Shown one piece after another: positions 35,398-46,635 of a stretch of 64,000 nucleotides of DNA. Origin of the DNA: Hybos culiciformis (Eukaryota > Arthropoda > Insecta > Diptera > Hybotidae); NCBI GenBank assembly GCA_964007475.1, contig OZ023273.1:40859525-40923524 (forward strand). Reading direction: 5' to 3'. The notes under the pieces are model-generated. The model saw only the letters and a list, made by a program, of their open reading frames with translations. It was not told the origin of the DNA and did not search any database. The position numbers and the translations under genes were made by a program. How positions within the stretch are numbered: the stretch's first letter is position 1; each line of letters starts with the position of its first letter.

Positions 35398-38300
35398 TAA
35401 AATTTTTATTAATGAAATAATAAATATTGTACATATATACCGTACAATATTTATATACAATATTAAAAAAAAACAATATGACTATAATAAGTATATATAA
35501 TAAACCCCTCATTTATTAAATAAATAATTAGAATATTATATGAGGTTTCTAATAGTTATTTGTTTTTACTGTATATACGTAATATTGTAGCCGTACGTAT
35601 ATTGTATTAGATTGTGTTGGAAGTTCTTTTAAAAATTATTTCAAATATTTATGAATTCAAGCTATTATGCAGTTAACGTTGAAATTATTTTTTAAATACA
35701 TAATTTGAAATAATTGAAATTTATTATTTCCCTTTAAAATAATATTTTATCTTTATTTTTGGAATTTTATAAAGTTTAACAGAACATTACTCATAGTAGA
35801 ATGGAGTTATTAAATTTTTTTTTTCAACTATGAAGTACTTTTACTGCACTCTCCTTTTCTTGTTCTCAAAAGTCATGTTATTATTTAATTTTACAATTTT
35901 ATATATTCTCTGATAATATAATAAAATAGAAATATTTTATAAAAATTTAATAGAGATCTGTGAGAAAGAATAATAATGCCCGCTTTCAACACTTGGATTT
36001 AAAATATTAGCCTAATATCGCTTATTGAAATTCTCTTTCAACTCCCGAAGCGAATCCTTAGTCACAATCGGAGGTAAATTTGTTTATTTTGTTTCTTCAA
36101 TAGATATGAACTCATACACGAAATCCATTCTCGGTTTTTGATTTTTTACTTTCCTTTTATCGATATTCAAAATAATTTTGAACAGAATCCATTTATGAAA
36201 ATAATTTCCACCTATCGCCGGTTGGGAGCTTTGGTCGGACCCGGAAAATCTCACGTTTTGGCTTGGCTGAAAGTCAACGAGATTGCACATATTTTGGCAT
36301 TTAAACAATCGATATCGAGCAAGTAAAGAAAAAACATTTTCATTGTTGATGCAAAAAAAGTCTATAATAAGTTAAGGTTAGAATTGGATATTAAAGTTTT
36401 AGGTTATTGAAAAATCTTTTAAATCATTTTAATTTAGAACCAATTAATTTTTTTTATGTTTTTCTCAATTATATTGTATGTCAATTTATTTCGATCATTA
36501 AAAAAAAAAAAAATTCCATTAAAAATAAAAGAAAAATCTCTCATTGGAAGAAAAACATATAAGTTACTTCATACCAGGACTAACAATTATTCGGAAAAAT
36601 AAAACCGATAATACTATTGTTCGTAAAAAAAGCAATTAAGATAAACCATTCTAAACCATTTAAGAAAAAGGAAATAAAGAAAAAATATCGAAAAATTTCC
36701 AAATATCTAAATTAATATTCTGAGTGACAATTTCATTTCTTTGAATAAAGTTTTCTGTCTGTTTTATTAATAAGTTTTTTTTTTATATTTACTTTGAATC
36801 CATTCATCAAAATTATTTAAAACTCACACTACACAAAATACAGTACTTTTTCTATTGAAGTAAAAAAAAAATTTTAAATATTTTTTTTTGCCCATAAAAT
36901 ATGTTTTATAACCTCATTTTAGTGGCCAAAGGAGCTCTGTTCTTTTTTATGTATTATTTAGCTTAGGTATAATATTTGATATAGAAAATGCAAATTTTAT
37001 GCACAAAAAAACTTAAACGAAACCATCCAGACGGAATTCCTTAATATTATTTTTTATATATATATATTTATAAAAGAACAAAATAATAAAAGAAAAATGT
37101 ATGAACTATTCATATAAATTTATTTTGAAAATCCTGAGGCTATGTAAAAAAAAAAATAAAGGATCCATAATGTCTAGATTATTTTCCAAGAAGTATTTTA
37201 ATATTTAAGTATATACTTATTCATAAAAAGGTACTAAATTCATAGTAAACGCGTTATTTTCGAATGGCGGGATTTTATGTTCTGCTGAAAAAATTATTTT
37301 CTTACATAAGAAGTGGCTAAAAAAAATCTCAAAAAAATATTATTTGGCTTTTTTTTTTTTGGTTTTAAAAATGAAACGTATTTAGAAAATGCATTGCACT
37401 TTGTGAAAAACTTTAGAAAATTATAACTAATTGGATGAATATTATAAAAATATTATATTAAAATTGCGGCCTACAAAATTAATATTGCGTGAAATCTTTT
37501 AAAACGTTCCGGTTGTTTTTAAGACTTAATATTTGTCAATTATGTTAAAAGCTTGAGTGAATACCTTCTCTCCGATGTCTAAATCCCAAATTTGTATAGT
37601 TATTTAAGAAGCTTAGAGAATAAATTTAACATTTTTATTTCTATCAATAGATAGATATGATTTTAGAGCTGCTCTGGCTAATTCGGCAATAAAATAAGTG
37701 TATTTGACTATCTTTATTTGTGTAATTTTACTTAAAAATATATTTATAAAATATTAAGACCGAAGTGAGATAGTGCTAATAATATTTTATTATGGTTACG
37801 ATTGTTACGAATATAAACAGTTTTCAATTCCTATCAAGAATATACATTATCTATTAAATAAATGTTGTATTAGGTATATATTATGTCGTCATGATAAGAA
37901 ATCGTTAAAAAACATATCTGAGCTGGTCTTTTATTATAACTTTCATTAAAAAAAAATTAAGCGATAAGTATTAAAGAATTCAATGAAAATGACATTAAAA
38001 CTGCATAAAAGTTAAATTACGAAAAATACTTTTTCTTTCAAGTAATATAATTCGCGTGACATTGTTCAGTTAAATAAAATTTTATTATACGACCAAAAAA
38101 TGTTCGACAAAAAATCAACTGAACCTTTTGTGAAAAGAAAAACTATAGAATCGCAATCATAACTTAACACATTTATATGCTAATTTTATATTGAAAATAC
38201 CAGAAATAAAAAAGAAGTTCATTAAATTTTTTCCTTAACTTTCGTTTGCTGTAAAAAGCAAGTTTATGGTATAATGGAAATGTATATATACTATAAAGAT

Positions 38301-38759
38301 TTGTTTTCGCTTTATTTTGTAGAGTTTTATAAATAACATAGAATATGGGTGTATAATTTATTCAATTATTATCTATATATCTAATCTTTAAACTATTTCA
38401 CGGACAGATTTATTATTAAATTATCAAATGCATCAATTACTATTCTTATTGACTTACTAACTCGTATTCATTAGGTATTAAAAACAACTGTTTTTTGATT
38501 TCTCACATTCATGAGCCTTATTTAGCAGATTAAACCTTTGAGCATACGCATTTTAATTGAAACGAAATATAAAAGATATAATAATAACAAACTAGTGAAA
38601 CTATTGAAGTTCAAACCCATCTTTATTCAAGCTATTCCTATAAACTGATTGAATTACATTTTTGCTCATACAACTAGTATTATAAAATAATTATTTAAAC
38701 ATTTTTGTAAATTATTTGCTTAATTAAACTAAAATAATAAAAATAATTATGTATCCCAA
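35398..38759. other. AT-rich non-coding stretch with a GC-richer patch at about 35980-36320
   Basis: Mostly AT-rich with no gene. The patch at 35980-36320 is open on both strands (74 codons minus, 62 codons plus). On the minus strand it contains a good acceptor-like TTGACTTTCAG. Neither translation is recognisable, so I leave it as possible coding or element remnant. Confidence 0.35.
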
Positions 38760-39280
38760 TATACCATCGCGCCAGTTCGCAAAGAAATGTCAAGTATTTG
38801 TACTGGCATGGGCGTCGATTACTGAACCGGCCTACAAGTTCACTCATAGTTAACATATTTTTGGCACACCGGCTTAAAATATGCCTCCGACTTGTTTGTT
38901 AGTTTTGAAACTAACCTGAACACCAATAAACAGGAGTTTGTCCCGGCCGCCAGTTTTAAGGTCAGCTGAAAAGACCAATTTAAATTACCGACTTTTGTGT
39001 CGGATATTGAACTATGTTCTAAGTCGAAACAAATATTTGACCTTGCAGTCTATCTTATTTTTGAGTGTAAGCGACTTATTACGGTAATCTTTCTCTTCAA
39101 ACAGTTACTGGTTGTACATAAATGTCAGTTTACGTAAAGCTGACAGCAGCGTGAGTTATTTTTGTACAAATAACTATTATAAATTGCTTATTATATGTTG
39201 CTAAATCAAAGGAAATTGCAAGGCGTACATAAGCGCCAGTTTACGTAAAGCTGACAACAGCGTCAATTATTTGTTGCTTT
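38760..39280. repeat. Cluster of short dyads and direct repeats upstream of wee1
   Basis: Less AT-rich than the surroundings. It contains a direct repeat with CAGTTTACGTAAAGCTGACA at about 39126 and 39237, and small dyads such as CCGACTTTTGTGTCGG. GTCAG/CTGAC and AAATAACT motifs recur here and in 45175-45570 on the other side of wee1. This may be promoter sequence, decayed transposon, or both. Confidence 0.45.
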
Positions 39281-39464
39281 GTTGACTTTGTTGATAAGTT
39301 GACATTTATAATTTCATTATATTTTGAAAAACAAACACGTGATGGAAAAAATATTTTAAAATAATTTACGAAAAAAAAAAAAACTCTGAAAAACATAATA
39401 AAAAAAAAGTGATTATTTAAATTTTTTAATAATTTTTTTTAATTAATTCAAAAAAAATTTACAA

Positions 39465-39730
39465 ATGGAAACTGAGTCGAGTGGAGTTTCTGATTCTGGA
39501 TCTCCAGAATTTTTGAATAATTTAAGTTTAGAAGAGGAAGCCAATTTAACAGATAGATTTGTTGTTGGTGCTGGCTTGGTCCAACCAAGAAAATTAACAT
39601 TTGCTTCACCCGAAGTTACTGGACATTATGAAAATCGTGCTAGTGATGAATTTAGGCAACGTTCTTTAGCTGAAAGCCCAAAAAAACAACCGTCTATTTC
39701 ACCACCATACCGAAAAGTTCGAGCATTAAG
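39465..39730 (+). CDS. wee1: wee1 coding exon 1
   Basis: Starts at the ATG of METESSGVSDSGSPEF, the first in-frame Met; the upstream sequence is A/T-rich. Ends AAG followed by donor GTAAGA, phase 2. Encodes residues 1-88 and part of 89. An untranslated exon further upstream cannot be excluded. Confidence 0.85.
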
Positions 39731-42700
39731 GTAAGAAAGGAAAGACGACCGATAAATAAATTTTTGCAGTAGATTTATTTAAGATTTCATTTCGTTTAAT
39801 TGGATAAGATTTTTGGCTGAATTTAGTCTTCTGAATATGAGTAGGTAGGTACCTAGGTACCTGCTTCATATTTTATGCTAGCTTCCTTTTCAGTTCTTTG
39901 AAACAGGTATAGATAGATACTCAGGATGACAAATAAAGAAATAGAGTTGATTAGGTACCTACCTACCTATATCTTTGACATGAACAACTATACTAATTTA
40001 AACTTTATTGGCATTGTTAATCTTTTGATTTTATTTCTTTTGACATATATTTTATGATTATAGTAAGGATAAATAGTAATGAGGTCGTGACAATTAATGA
40101 CACTGACACAATGACTGAATCATTGAATTTCGATGAGTGCCTTTACCACTAAATGATGAAATTAAATCAAAAGCTTCATTTAGAAAACTAACCAGAATAT
40201 TCTTCACGTTTCACATAATTTGATTTTAGGTATTAACATTACGTAGGTATTTAGTAGGTACCTATTCGAAATTATTATCTTAAAGTTAATTAATATTTTC
40301 TCCGAAAGAAACCTTAGTAAGTATTTTAATATTTTCTAAATTCTAGTAAAACTTAATTTCTGTTTTTACAGTTTGGAAATCAGAATCAAACTTTTATTAA
40401 CTAAGTATTACAATTCTAAATACAAAAATATTATTTTAATTCTATTTTTTAGGCTTTTCGATACTCCTGCAACTCCCAAAACAATAATTCAAAAATCGTC
40501 AACGAAATTTCTAAAATTATTTCCTGATAACACTTTAGCAGAATCAAATGATATTTTAGCTAAACCAATTGATGGCGGTTTGGATTCCAAAGGAAATTCG
40601 AAAACATCATGTCAAATTAAGTCCTCAACTCTATTACAACGACCAAAAAGTCTTCCGCTTCACAATAAAACATTGGAAAATTGTGTAGAACAAACAGCAA
40701 ACATTAACCCATTTACACCAGATAGTTTAATTATGGCAAATAAGAAACGTCGCCGAATTTTCCAAGGTCGTGAAAATCAATATCACCAATTAAATAATGC
40801 AATGCCACTTTTTTCTAATTTAACAAACGAAAATTTCTTCAATAAAAGATCCTCGTTAAAAATATCGTCATCATCATCGCCAAATATGGATGACGATTAT
40901 GATGATTTTTTTGAAATACGACAGGCGCCAAAACGTTTAGCACTTCAAGATACAAACATTTCTCGCTATAAGAAAGAGTTTTTAGAAATCTCTTTAATAG
41001 GTAGTGGTGAATTTGGAAGAGTTTACCAATGTCTAAATCGTTTGGATGGTTGTATTTATGCGATTAAAAAAAGTATTAAACCAATCGCTGGAAGTGCATT
41101 GGAAAAAACTGCCCTAAATGAAGTATGGGCGCATGCTGTGTTAGGTAAGAAAATAAATGTTTTATTTTTGTTTAATTTTTCGACTGTTAATAATTTTACC
41201 TTCCATTATGACCGCGATTACATCAGGATATTTAAAAGAATGGTTTTTCTCATTCAAAAGTTTAATTACTGATATAATTATATAAATCTTTTTGATTACA
41301 TTCAATATCTATTAAATTAAAATTATTTTAACATTTGTGATAGTAATATTTATTGCTTTAGTGAATTAACATTTTTAATTCCTGGTTAAAATTAAATGAA
41401 TTTAAATTCGATTTTTTTACTTTTAAGGAAAACATGATAATGTTATCCGTTATTATTCTGCTTGGGCTGAAGATAATCATATGCTCATACAAAATGAATA
41501 TTGTAATGGTGGAAGTCTGCAATCCGTGTTACAAAAAAGATTTCTATGTGAATCTGAACTTCGAACTTTGCTTCAACATATTGCAGAAGGGTTAAAATAT
41601 ATTCATTCCAATGATTTAGTTCACATGGATTTGAAAGCTGGAAATATATTTTTGACTAAAGAGCCAGCAAGGCCGGTTTCATCTTTAAGTGATAATATTG
41701 ATGACGATGGTTTTGATGAAGATATATATGAGGAATTGGAATCAGCTGAAAGTGTTATTACGTATAAAATTGGTGATTTGGGGCATGTAACATCTATTAA
41801 GTGTCCACAGGTTGAAGAAGGAGACAGTCGTTACTTACCTAATGAAATATTACAAGAAGATTTTCGACACTTAACAAAAGCCGACATATTCTCTTTAGGA
41901 ATAACACTATACGAAGTAATTATGTGAATCATTTAAAAATTAATTTTGATAATAATGTTTGAATTGTCTTTAATTAAATCACCAAACTCGAGAACGGCTC
42001 ACGGCGGTTTTTTCAAATTGATAAGAAAAAACAAGACCGAAATTCTGCCTAACATTTTGGAATTTAATTGCTTCATAACATACTGAAAGGTTTTTTTAAA
42101 TAAAAGTGTGTGTTTATACGTGAAGATTGCAAAATGAGAAAAAGGAAGTTCTGAAAAAGCCAAATGAGCCCTTTTTGAATTTGGTGATCAATTATTTTTT
42201 GAAGCAAATAAGAGCCATTCTAATTAGATATTAGAGCTTGATTGAATTGCAGACTTTTAGAGATAAATTTGCCTCAATTTTTTCTCAATAAATAATTTTT
42301 TATTTATCATAGGCGGCGGGTGGAGGACCACTTCCAAAAAATGGCGCAGAATGGCATGATCTACGCCAAGGAAAAGTTCCAAATGTACCATTATTGAGTA
42401 GTGAATTTAATGATTTAATAAAAATAATGACTCATCCGGATCCAAATGTCAGACCGTCTTCTTCCGCAATTTTGAATCATCCGTAAGTTTTCTAAACATT
42501 ATTATTTAATAAGTAGGTAGGTAATTAGCAAAAAAAATTACACGTACTAAAATCTATCTACAATACAATATTTAACACAGAATACAAAAGTTCTATAACA
42601 ACTTAAAAAGCACCCTTTTCAGAATTTCGGATATATAAAAAATTTTAATTCCGTTTTTAATATATTTTTAATATAATACACAATTTTGAAACATAATTTT

Positions 42701-44556
42701 TAAATGTGTTATATCATATATTTTGAGGCGAGAATTTTAACTCACACAAGTAATAAAAATTTGTATACAAATTTTGTTGCTGGAATAGACTCAAAGTCTC
42801 AGGATTTAAAATGCTCCTTTTTTTGAAAAACAAAAATTTTAATATTAGATTTGCAAATTTTGAATAATTTTCATTTGCTCCTGTTTATAGTTTATAGAAA
42901 TAAAGTAACTGCAATAATTTTTTTGCTGCAATCAAAAAATCTATATAATCTTCTATAACCTAATCATTTTAGCTTTGGAACCTGTTTAAAATTCTATCCA
43001 ATTTTTCAGTAATTTGTGGAGCTTTTAACTCACTCTCATCATTAAAATATAATATCCGATGAAATAGTGGTACATAATAGTTCAAGTACATATTTGCACT
43101 ATTAAAATTCATTTAATAATTGAAATCAATATGGTTTTATTTATAATTTCTTGTTATTTAATTTTTGATAAAGTTAACATTCATTCAAATTACATTCAAA
43201 TTACTGAACTTTTGCTCAATATACTTTAAAATAACTTTCAGGTTTCTTATTTCTATCAAATCTGATAGATTCATGTCTTTTATAGCAGAGATTGAGTATT
43301 TTAACGCTGAATTGATTGCAGATTTTTTTTGTGACAATAATTAGTCAAAAAATAATTAAACATTTCTTAAATTGCAGAGTGCATATTAATTTTCAGAGCT
43401 ATATTATTTCTTTAATAATTAATATATTTCCACTATTAGTTTAGTAAAAGAAAAAATTATTTTAAGGCAATTTGATCAAATAAATAATTTTAAATATTTA
43501 ATTTTAATAATTGATCTTCTCTATGAATATTTTATGTTTAATTACAAATAGTATAGTATTTAAATTTTATTTAAAAAAAAAAATAAAAAAAAAAAAAAAC
43601 ACGTAATACGCAACCTGTATGGATTGATTTTGACGAAAATTGTTTATTCAAAGGGAGTGGCTACAGTTACGGTAACCGTAACTTTTTTTTTTTGTTTAGT
43701 GATTACGGCAAAGTTTTTTTTTGAGCATTATGATTTTTTTTTTAAATAAAAAGTTGTTATGCTGAATGGGGGACGGCAGCCGCCTCCCCCAAACCCCCTA
43801 GGGCTTCTTTTTTTTTATTTTGCTTTGGCGCTTCGCGCTTTTAAAACTATTTTTGTATAACGATGTAAGGTTTTACTATTCTTGCATTTTTTGTATGACG
43901 ATGAAATTAAATTTTTTTTTTTTTTTTTTTTGACAAAAAAAAAAATTGCCGTAACTTTAAGCATTGCCTAAAAGTTACGGTTGCCGTAACTTAAAAAAAA
44001 AAAAAATAAGTTACGTTAACCGTAACTGTTAAAAAAAAATAAGTTACGTTAACCGTAACTGTTAAAAAAAAAAATAAGTTACGGTTACCGTAACTGTAGC
44101 CACTCCCTTAAATTTTAGATTGAACTATACGATTACCTATATTACCTAAAAAAAAAAAATTTTAATTCAAATTTTATAATTATTTTCTTTGTAGGTATTA
44201 TAGGTACAAATAATTTGATTTCGATAACATAACAACATCATCACGATAATATAAGAAATTTAGCAACCAATATTTTACATTCAACTCCAAATAATAATTT
44301 GAATACAACTATTGGTGTTGTACAACCAACGACATCAGGAAATATATTAGTTGAAGAGAGATATCAACAACAGCAACATCAAAACAATAATATTGTAGCA
44401 TCAGTAAATCATCAGCAAAATTTATTGAATGCTCCCAATTTGACAGCAACAGAGCAATCAAATAAAACAGTTGCTATAAATCAGGGGAAATTTGAGCTAA
44501 ATAATACGGATTTAAGTTGGGAAGAACGTTTCAATTTAATTCAATATTTTCTTTAA
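39465..44556 (+). CDS. wee1: Wee1-family protein kinase (CDK1-inhibitory), spliced
   Basis: Wee1 phosphorylates CDK1 on the inhibitory tyrosine and blocks mitotic entry, mainly in the nucleus. Exons join in frame: 39465-39730, 40453-41144, 41428-41915 and 42313-42482, with a tentative last exon 44256-44556, giving about 638 residues, close to the fly and human proteins. The N-terminal 270 residues are low complexity with a conserved LFDTPATPKT motif (about 90-99). The kinase domain starts near 264: glycine loop GSGEFGRV (272-279), ATP-binding Lys294, helix-C Glu312, the Wee1-typical AWAEDNHMLIQNEYCNGG (331-348), catalytic loop HMDLKAGN with Asp387 and Asn392, an acidic insert, DLG in place of DFG (436-438) and EGDSRY (450-455). 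The AAGGGPLPKNGAEWHDLRQG and THPDP segments follow in exon 4. The catalytic loop has Ala where most animal Wee1 proteins have Pro. Identity is certain; the C terminus is not. Confidence 0.95.
40453..41144 (+). CDS. wee1: wee1 coding exon 2
   Basis: The acceptor is ATTTTTTAG and the donor is TTAG followed by GTAAGA. Joining to exon 1 gives ALRLFDTPATPKT, a conserved Wee1 motif, which confirms the junction. It carries the low-complexity N-terminal region with a Lys/Arg cluster (NKKRRRIF, possible nuclear signal), then the kinase N lobe up to AHAVLG. The sequence just before 40453 stays open by chance but is intron. Confidence 0.95.
41428..41915 (+). CDS. wee1: wee1 coding exon 3 (kinase core)
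   Basis: The acceptor is TTACTTTTAAG and the donor is TACGAA followed by GTAATT. Joining exon 2 restores VLGKHDNVIRYYSAWAEDNH, matching the Wee1 family. It encodes the hinge, catalytic loop, acidic insert (about residues 399-430) and activation segment. Reading past the donor would hit a stop after three more codons, so the splice is required. Confidence 0.95.
42313..42482 (+). CDS. wee1: wee1 coding exon 4
   Basis: The acceptor is TATTTATCATAG and the donor is CATCC followed by GTAAGT. Joins exon 3 to give ITLYEAAGGGPLPKNGAEWH, diagnostic of Wee1. Encodes the C lobe through THPDPNVRPSSSAILNHP. It ends in phase 2 and needs a further exon. Confidence 0.95.
43651..44109. mobile_element. Inverted-repeat MITE in wee1 intron 4 (about 459 bp)
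   Basis: The arms are AAGGGAGTGGCTACAGTTAC on the left and its complement on the right. They continue into palindromic GTTACGGTAACCGTAAC cores. On the right side the core is repeated in tandem at about 33-37 bp intervals, separated by A runs. A GC-rich block (about 43765-43850, GACGGCAGCCGCCTCCCCC) sits in the middle. It ends about 85 bp before the best acceptor for the last exon. No clear target duplication. Confidence 0.75.
44256..44556 (+). CDS. wee1: wee1 tentative last coding exon
   Basis: This Asn/Gln-rich open frame (NLATNILHSTPNNNLNTTIG onward, ending SWEERFNLIQYFL and a stop) has coding-like composition. It joins exon 4 in frame only if the acceptor is ATATAAG at 44249-44255, which has a poor pyrimidine tract. 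A much better acceptor, TTTTCTTTGTAG at 44194, would add only YYRYK before a stop at 44211-44213. The C-terminal helix expected after the kinase domain in other Wee1 proteins is not visible. The true 3' end may therefore use either form or an exon I have missed. Confidence 0.5.
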
Positions 44557-44944
44557 TTAACGTCGAAGCAGAATATTAATAATAATAATGTAAGTTAAAT
44601 TGATTATTTTTAATTTTAATATTTTATTAATTTCTTCTTTGTGCAATTTTTATCATTTTATGTTAAATAATAATCATATAAAGTACATAAGAAATGTATT
44701 TTCCGCAAAATAGATTCATTCGATAATTTTAATATTAATTACTAAAATCTTTCGTTTTTGAAAATTTATGTTTTGATTTTTTTTAGAGAATTTATGTTAA
44801 TTTGTATTATTTTCATGTTAAATAATAAATAGTATTTCAACATTAACTATATCTGATTCTTATTTTTGCCATTTTGGTTACAACAGTTTTTTTTACTTTA
44901 GCAAAGTTACCATTAAATGAGCTGACATTTTGTTAATTGATGTT

Positions 44945-45174
44945 AATGTTAATTGTAAAATATACTTTAATGTAAGCTCACCATTTTTGTCCTCCTAAAA
45001 GGAGGGCCTATTCAGAATATTGTTAGTTTTTCGCAAATATCTCGAAAATATGAATGGGTAAAAAACGCACCGTTTTCGAAATATTTGCGAAAAACTAAAA
45101 ATATTCTGAATAGGTCCTCCTTAGGAGGACAAAAATGGTCAGCTTACATTAAAGTATGTTTTACAATTAACATC
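44945..45174. repeat. Foldback repeat downstream of wee1, arms of about 105 bp
   Basis: The left arm 44945-45051 and right arm 45071-45174 are inverted copies with a few changes. Landmarks are CATTTTTGTCCTCCT, CCTATTCAGAATAT and TTTTTCGCAAATAT, each with its complement; the loop is about 20 bp. Probably a hairpin MITE. It lies within 400 bp of the predicted wee1 stop and could be in its 3' UTR. Confidence 0.85.
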
Positions 45175-45570
45175 GACGGCAGTCATAGAATTGTCCTTCG
45201 ATGTCCGTCATATAAGTGACATTTAAGTAAGATTTACAACTAGCTTAGTAGTCAGCCTGATAACTGATCCTGGAGACAGTTTTAATTCTGACTTATATGT
45301 TAGTTTCATAACTAACGGCTACGTCAGCTATATTCTTTACCTTAATGCTTGTCGTATACCTAACGTTCAGTCGTAATTTACGGTTACAAATAACTAGCTC
45401 GAAGGCACTTGATGTATGGGCAATGTCAGTTATTTGTCACCTATATACGATCCATGTCGTACTTTTTATATATCCTTGTGGCTAACGTGTTCATATCATT
45501 AGTATACTAAGTTAGTTAACAAATGATGTTTTTTATTTCCGATGAACTAGACAAATAACTGACTCGTGGT
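45175..45570. repeat. Cluster of GTCAG/AAATAACT motifs downstream of wee1
   Basis: Less AT-rich than its neighbours. Motifs such as GTCAGTTATTTGTCAC (about 45426), ACAAATAACTAG and ACAAATAACTGAC (about 45552) recur, resembling the block upstream of wee1 at 38760-39280. No ORF of interest. It may be a decayed repeat family. Confidence 0.4.
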
Positions 45571-46135
45571 ATATTGGGTATGTAATAAAAAAAAAAAAAA
45601 ACCTTTAAAATAGTTGAAAATGTTTTCCAATTTTATGGTAATTTTCAACATAAATTATTTTCTCTTATCATTTTTATAAAATCTTTAACTTTTTTTTGTC
45701 ATTAATTTGTGGAGCAGGATATAAACTTTAATATTTCCTTGACATTTTTAAGAAATTTTATTATTTGTCATATTTAAATTGAATAAATAATAATTAAGTA
45801 ATAAATTTTAAAGTATATAATAAAACTATAATTCATTTAGCATGCAAAATATTTAAATGAAAAACAAAAATAAAATAAAAAAATAAAAATAAAATAATAA
45901 CATGAGAAAAATAAGTTTTTAATGAAAAAGTTAAGCGATGTTACAGAAAATTAATATTAACTATATTTTGCTATTCCAATTAAAATAAGTTAATCTTAAA
46001 TTTACCATTAAATCGCTTTATTATCAATTCACTTATATTTGAAATTAATATTTTGAAATTTTTTTTTTCAAGAACCATGGTTATTTTTTCATCAAAAATA
46101 TTATTTGCTGTTTTTGCATTATATAACCAATTAAC
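45571..46135. other. AT-rich non-coding stretch
   Basis: Simple A/T-rich sequence, including an AAAATA-type microsatellite at about 45865-45900. No gene. Confidence 0.5.
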
Positions 46136-46368
46136 GGGGCACTGAATTATGACCGCATGAATTATGACCGCGGAAAAAGTTTGTATGGGCGGGCAAAATT
46201 CATTTTTAAAATGAATTTTGTCCGCGCAACAAAATGTCTTTTGACCGCGCGGTCAAAATTCATTTTATTTATAAATTGAGTCGCGGTCAAGCGAGTATTA
46301 TGCATAAAAGTTATGGAGAAGATACAATTGATTTTAAATGACTTATTTCAAAAAATGAAATCAACCCT

Positions 46369-46492
46369 CCGATAAAACATTGTGTTCTAAGCAAAAGGGC
46401 AAGGGCTCCAGCTGCAAATCCCACTGACCAACCGCTCGCCCGCAGCCCCGCTGCCCCGTTCCCCTTTTGCTTAGAACACAATATTTTATCGG
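46369..46492. repeat. Nested hairpin with GC-rich loop
   Basis: The arms 46369-46399 and 46462-46492 match at 30 of 31 positions (CCGATAAAACATTGTGTTCT onward). The GC-rich loop includes GCAAATCCCACTGACCAACC, which also occurs in the adjacent palindrome. Confidence 0.85.
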
Positions 46493-46507
46493 AATATATT
46501 GTGAGGT

Positions 46508-46635
46508 ACACAAGGGGAAGGGGGGGCAGCAGGGCGGCGGGCGGGAGGTTGGTCAGTGGGATTTGCGGCGCCAGCCGCAAATCCCACTGACCAACCTCCC
46601 GCCCGCCGCCCTGCTGCCCCCCCTTCCCCTTGTGT
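46508..46635. repeat. Perfect 62-bp GC-rich palindrome with 4-base loop
   Basis: Arm 46508-46569 is the exact complement of 46574-46635, with loop GCCA. The arms include GGGGGGGCAGCAGGGCGGCG and GGTTGGTCAGTGGGATTTGC and are strongly GC-rich in an AT-rich region. The overlapping ORFs on both strands (46311-46646 and 46467-46739) are products of the palindrome and are not genes. Confidence 0.95.
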
